6,636 nucleotides of DNA from Gemmatimonadales bacterium (GTDB lineage Bacteria > Gemmatimonadota > Gemmatimonadetes > Gemmatimonadales > GWC2-71-9), in the NCBI GenBank assembly GCA_004525055.1, contig SPDF01000086.1, positions 1 through 6,636 on the forward strand, given 5' to 3'. Position numbers and translations under genes: made by a program. Positions 6,047-6,636 of this stretch are shown here, piece by piece (within the stretch, counting starts at the first letter, position 1; every line of letters starts with the position of its first letter). Under the pieces are notes generated by a model. That model made no database searches. It saw nothing but the letters and a program-made list of their open reading frames with translations, and had not been told where the DNA came from.

Positions 6047-6636
6047 ATGAGCATGCGTTCCCCCCTGACCCTTGCGCTCGTTGCCATGCTGGCCCTGAGT
6101 CCAGCCGCCCACGCGCAGAACGCCGCCAAGAAGGCAGGCGGCAAGCCCAACATCCTGGTCATCTGGGGTGACGACGTCGGCTACTGGAACATCAGCGCCT
6201 ACAATCTCGGCCAGATGGGCTACAAGACACCCAACATCGACCGGATTGCCCGTGAAGGCGCCCTCTTTACCGACCTCTACGGTCAGCAGAGCTGCACCGC
6301 CGGCCGCGGCGCCTTCCTGACCGGACAGAGCCCCTTCCGGACCGGCCTCCTCAAGGTGGGGCTCCCCGGCGCCAAGGAAGGGCTCCAGCCACAGGATCCG
6401 ACCCTGGCCGAGCTCCTCAAGCCACAGGGGTATGTGACCGGTCAATTCGGGAAGAACCACCTCGGCGACCTCGACGCCATGCTTCCCACCATGCACGGCT
6501 TCGACGAGTTTTTCGGCTCGCTCTATCACCTGAACGCCGAGGAAGAGCCCGAGAACCCAGACTACTTCAAGGACCCCGCCCTCAAGGCCAAGTACGCGCC
6601 GCGCGGCGTGCTCCACAGCTGGGCGCAGCCGAACGG
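6047..6636 (+). CDS. Secreted Cys-type arylsulfatase, 3'-truncated by window edge
   Basis: The first 196 codons are present and the frame is open at the window edge. A Sec signal peptide (about 1-23, ending AHA-Q) is followed by a sulfatase N-terminal domain. PNILVIWGDDVGYWN supplies the metal-binding Asp42 and Asp43. QSCTAGR (81-87) is the sulfatase signature, with Cys83 the residue that a formylglycine-generating enzyme would oxidise and Arg87 supporting it. GKNHLGD (135-141) supplies the conserved Lys136 and His138. Sulfatases of this family (alkaline-phosphatase superfamily) hydrolyse sulfate esters, here most likely outside the inner membrane, releasing sulfate from an aryl or carbohydrate substrate. 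The exact substrate cannot be read. The remaining metal ligands lie beyond the window. A maturase gene is not seen here. This is the third gene of the probable operon with the SIMPL and barrel proteins. Confidence 0.95.
   Translation, partial: MSMRSPLTLALVAMLALSPAAHAQNAAKKAGGKPNILVIWGDDVGYWNISAYNLGQMGYKTPNIDRIAREGALFTDLYGQQSCTAGRGAFLTGQSPFRTGLLKVGLPGAKEGLQPQDPTLAELLKPQGYVTGQFGKNHLGDLDAMLPTMHGFDEFFGSLYHLNAEEEPENPDYFKDPALKAKYAPRGVLHSWAQPN

Noticed and set aside
5969..6616. 215-codon minus-strand open frame over the sulfatase
   Set aside because: The plus strand encodes unmistakable sulfatase motifs (GDDVGYW, CTAGR, GKNHLGD), so this is a shadow.

Overview
The window is GC-rich, densely coding DNA from a Gram-negative bacterium. 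The evidence for two membranes is a lipobox lipoprotein, a protein ending in an outer-membrane beta-barrel with a terminal Phe, and two proteins with Sec signal peptides. Codon use, strong AGGAG ribosome binding sites and the gene types would fit Gemmatimonadota or a similar GC-rich soil or aquatic phylum. That placement is inference; no rRNA or marker gene is present.

Layout: (1) 1-659, minus strand: the 5' part of a lipoprotein with an Ala/Pro/Thr-rich linker, a small beta-rich domain and the beginning of a glycine zipper; its 3' end lies outside the window. (2) 660-736: a 77-base divergent intergenic region with a 7-bp GC hairpin. (3) 737-2485, plus strand: a complete half-size ABC exporter of the MdlA/BmrC type. 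It carries Asp in place of the catalytic Glu after Walker B, yet has no partner half-transporter beside it. (4) 2486-2727: a 242-base intergenic region holding a perfect 13-bp hairpin just after the ABC gene, a purine-rich tract, and a roughly 110-base imperfect palindrome made of GGTCGGA-type units with a T-run after it. (5) 2728-6636, plus strand: a tight run of three genes for exported or envelope proteins. These are a membrane-anchored SIMPL-domain (DUF541) protein, an 843-residue protein pairing a Vps62-like HEGDWEH region with a C-terminal outer-membrane beta-barrel, and the first 196 residues of a secreted Cys-type arylsulfatase. The gaps are 28-31 and 21 bases, so co-transcription is likely.

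The three-gene run suggests an envelope or periplasmic function linked to a sulfated substrate, but only the sulfatase reaction is well founded. The barrel fusion protein is the least familiar item and the best candidate for something undescribed. The ABC exporter and lipoprotein diverge from a shared intergenic region and look functionally separate from the downstream operon.
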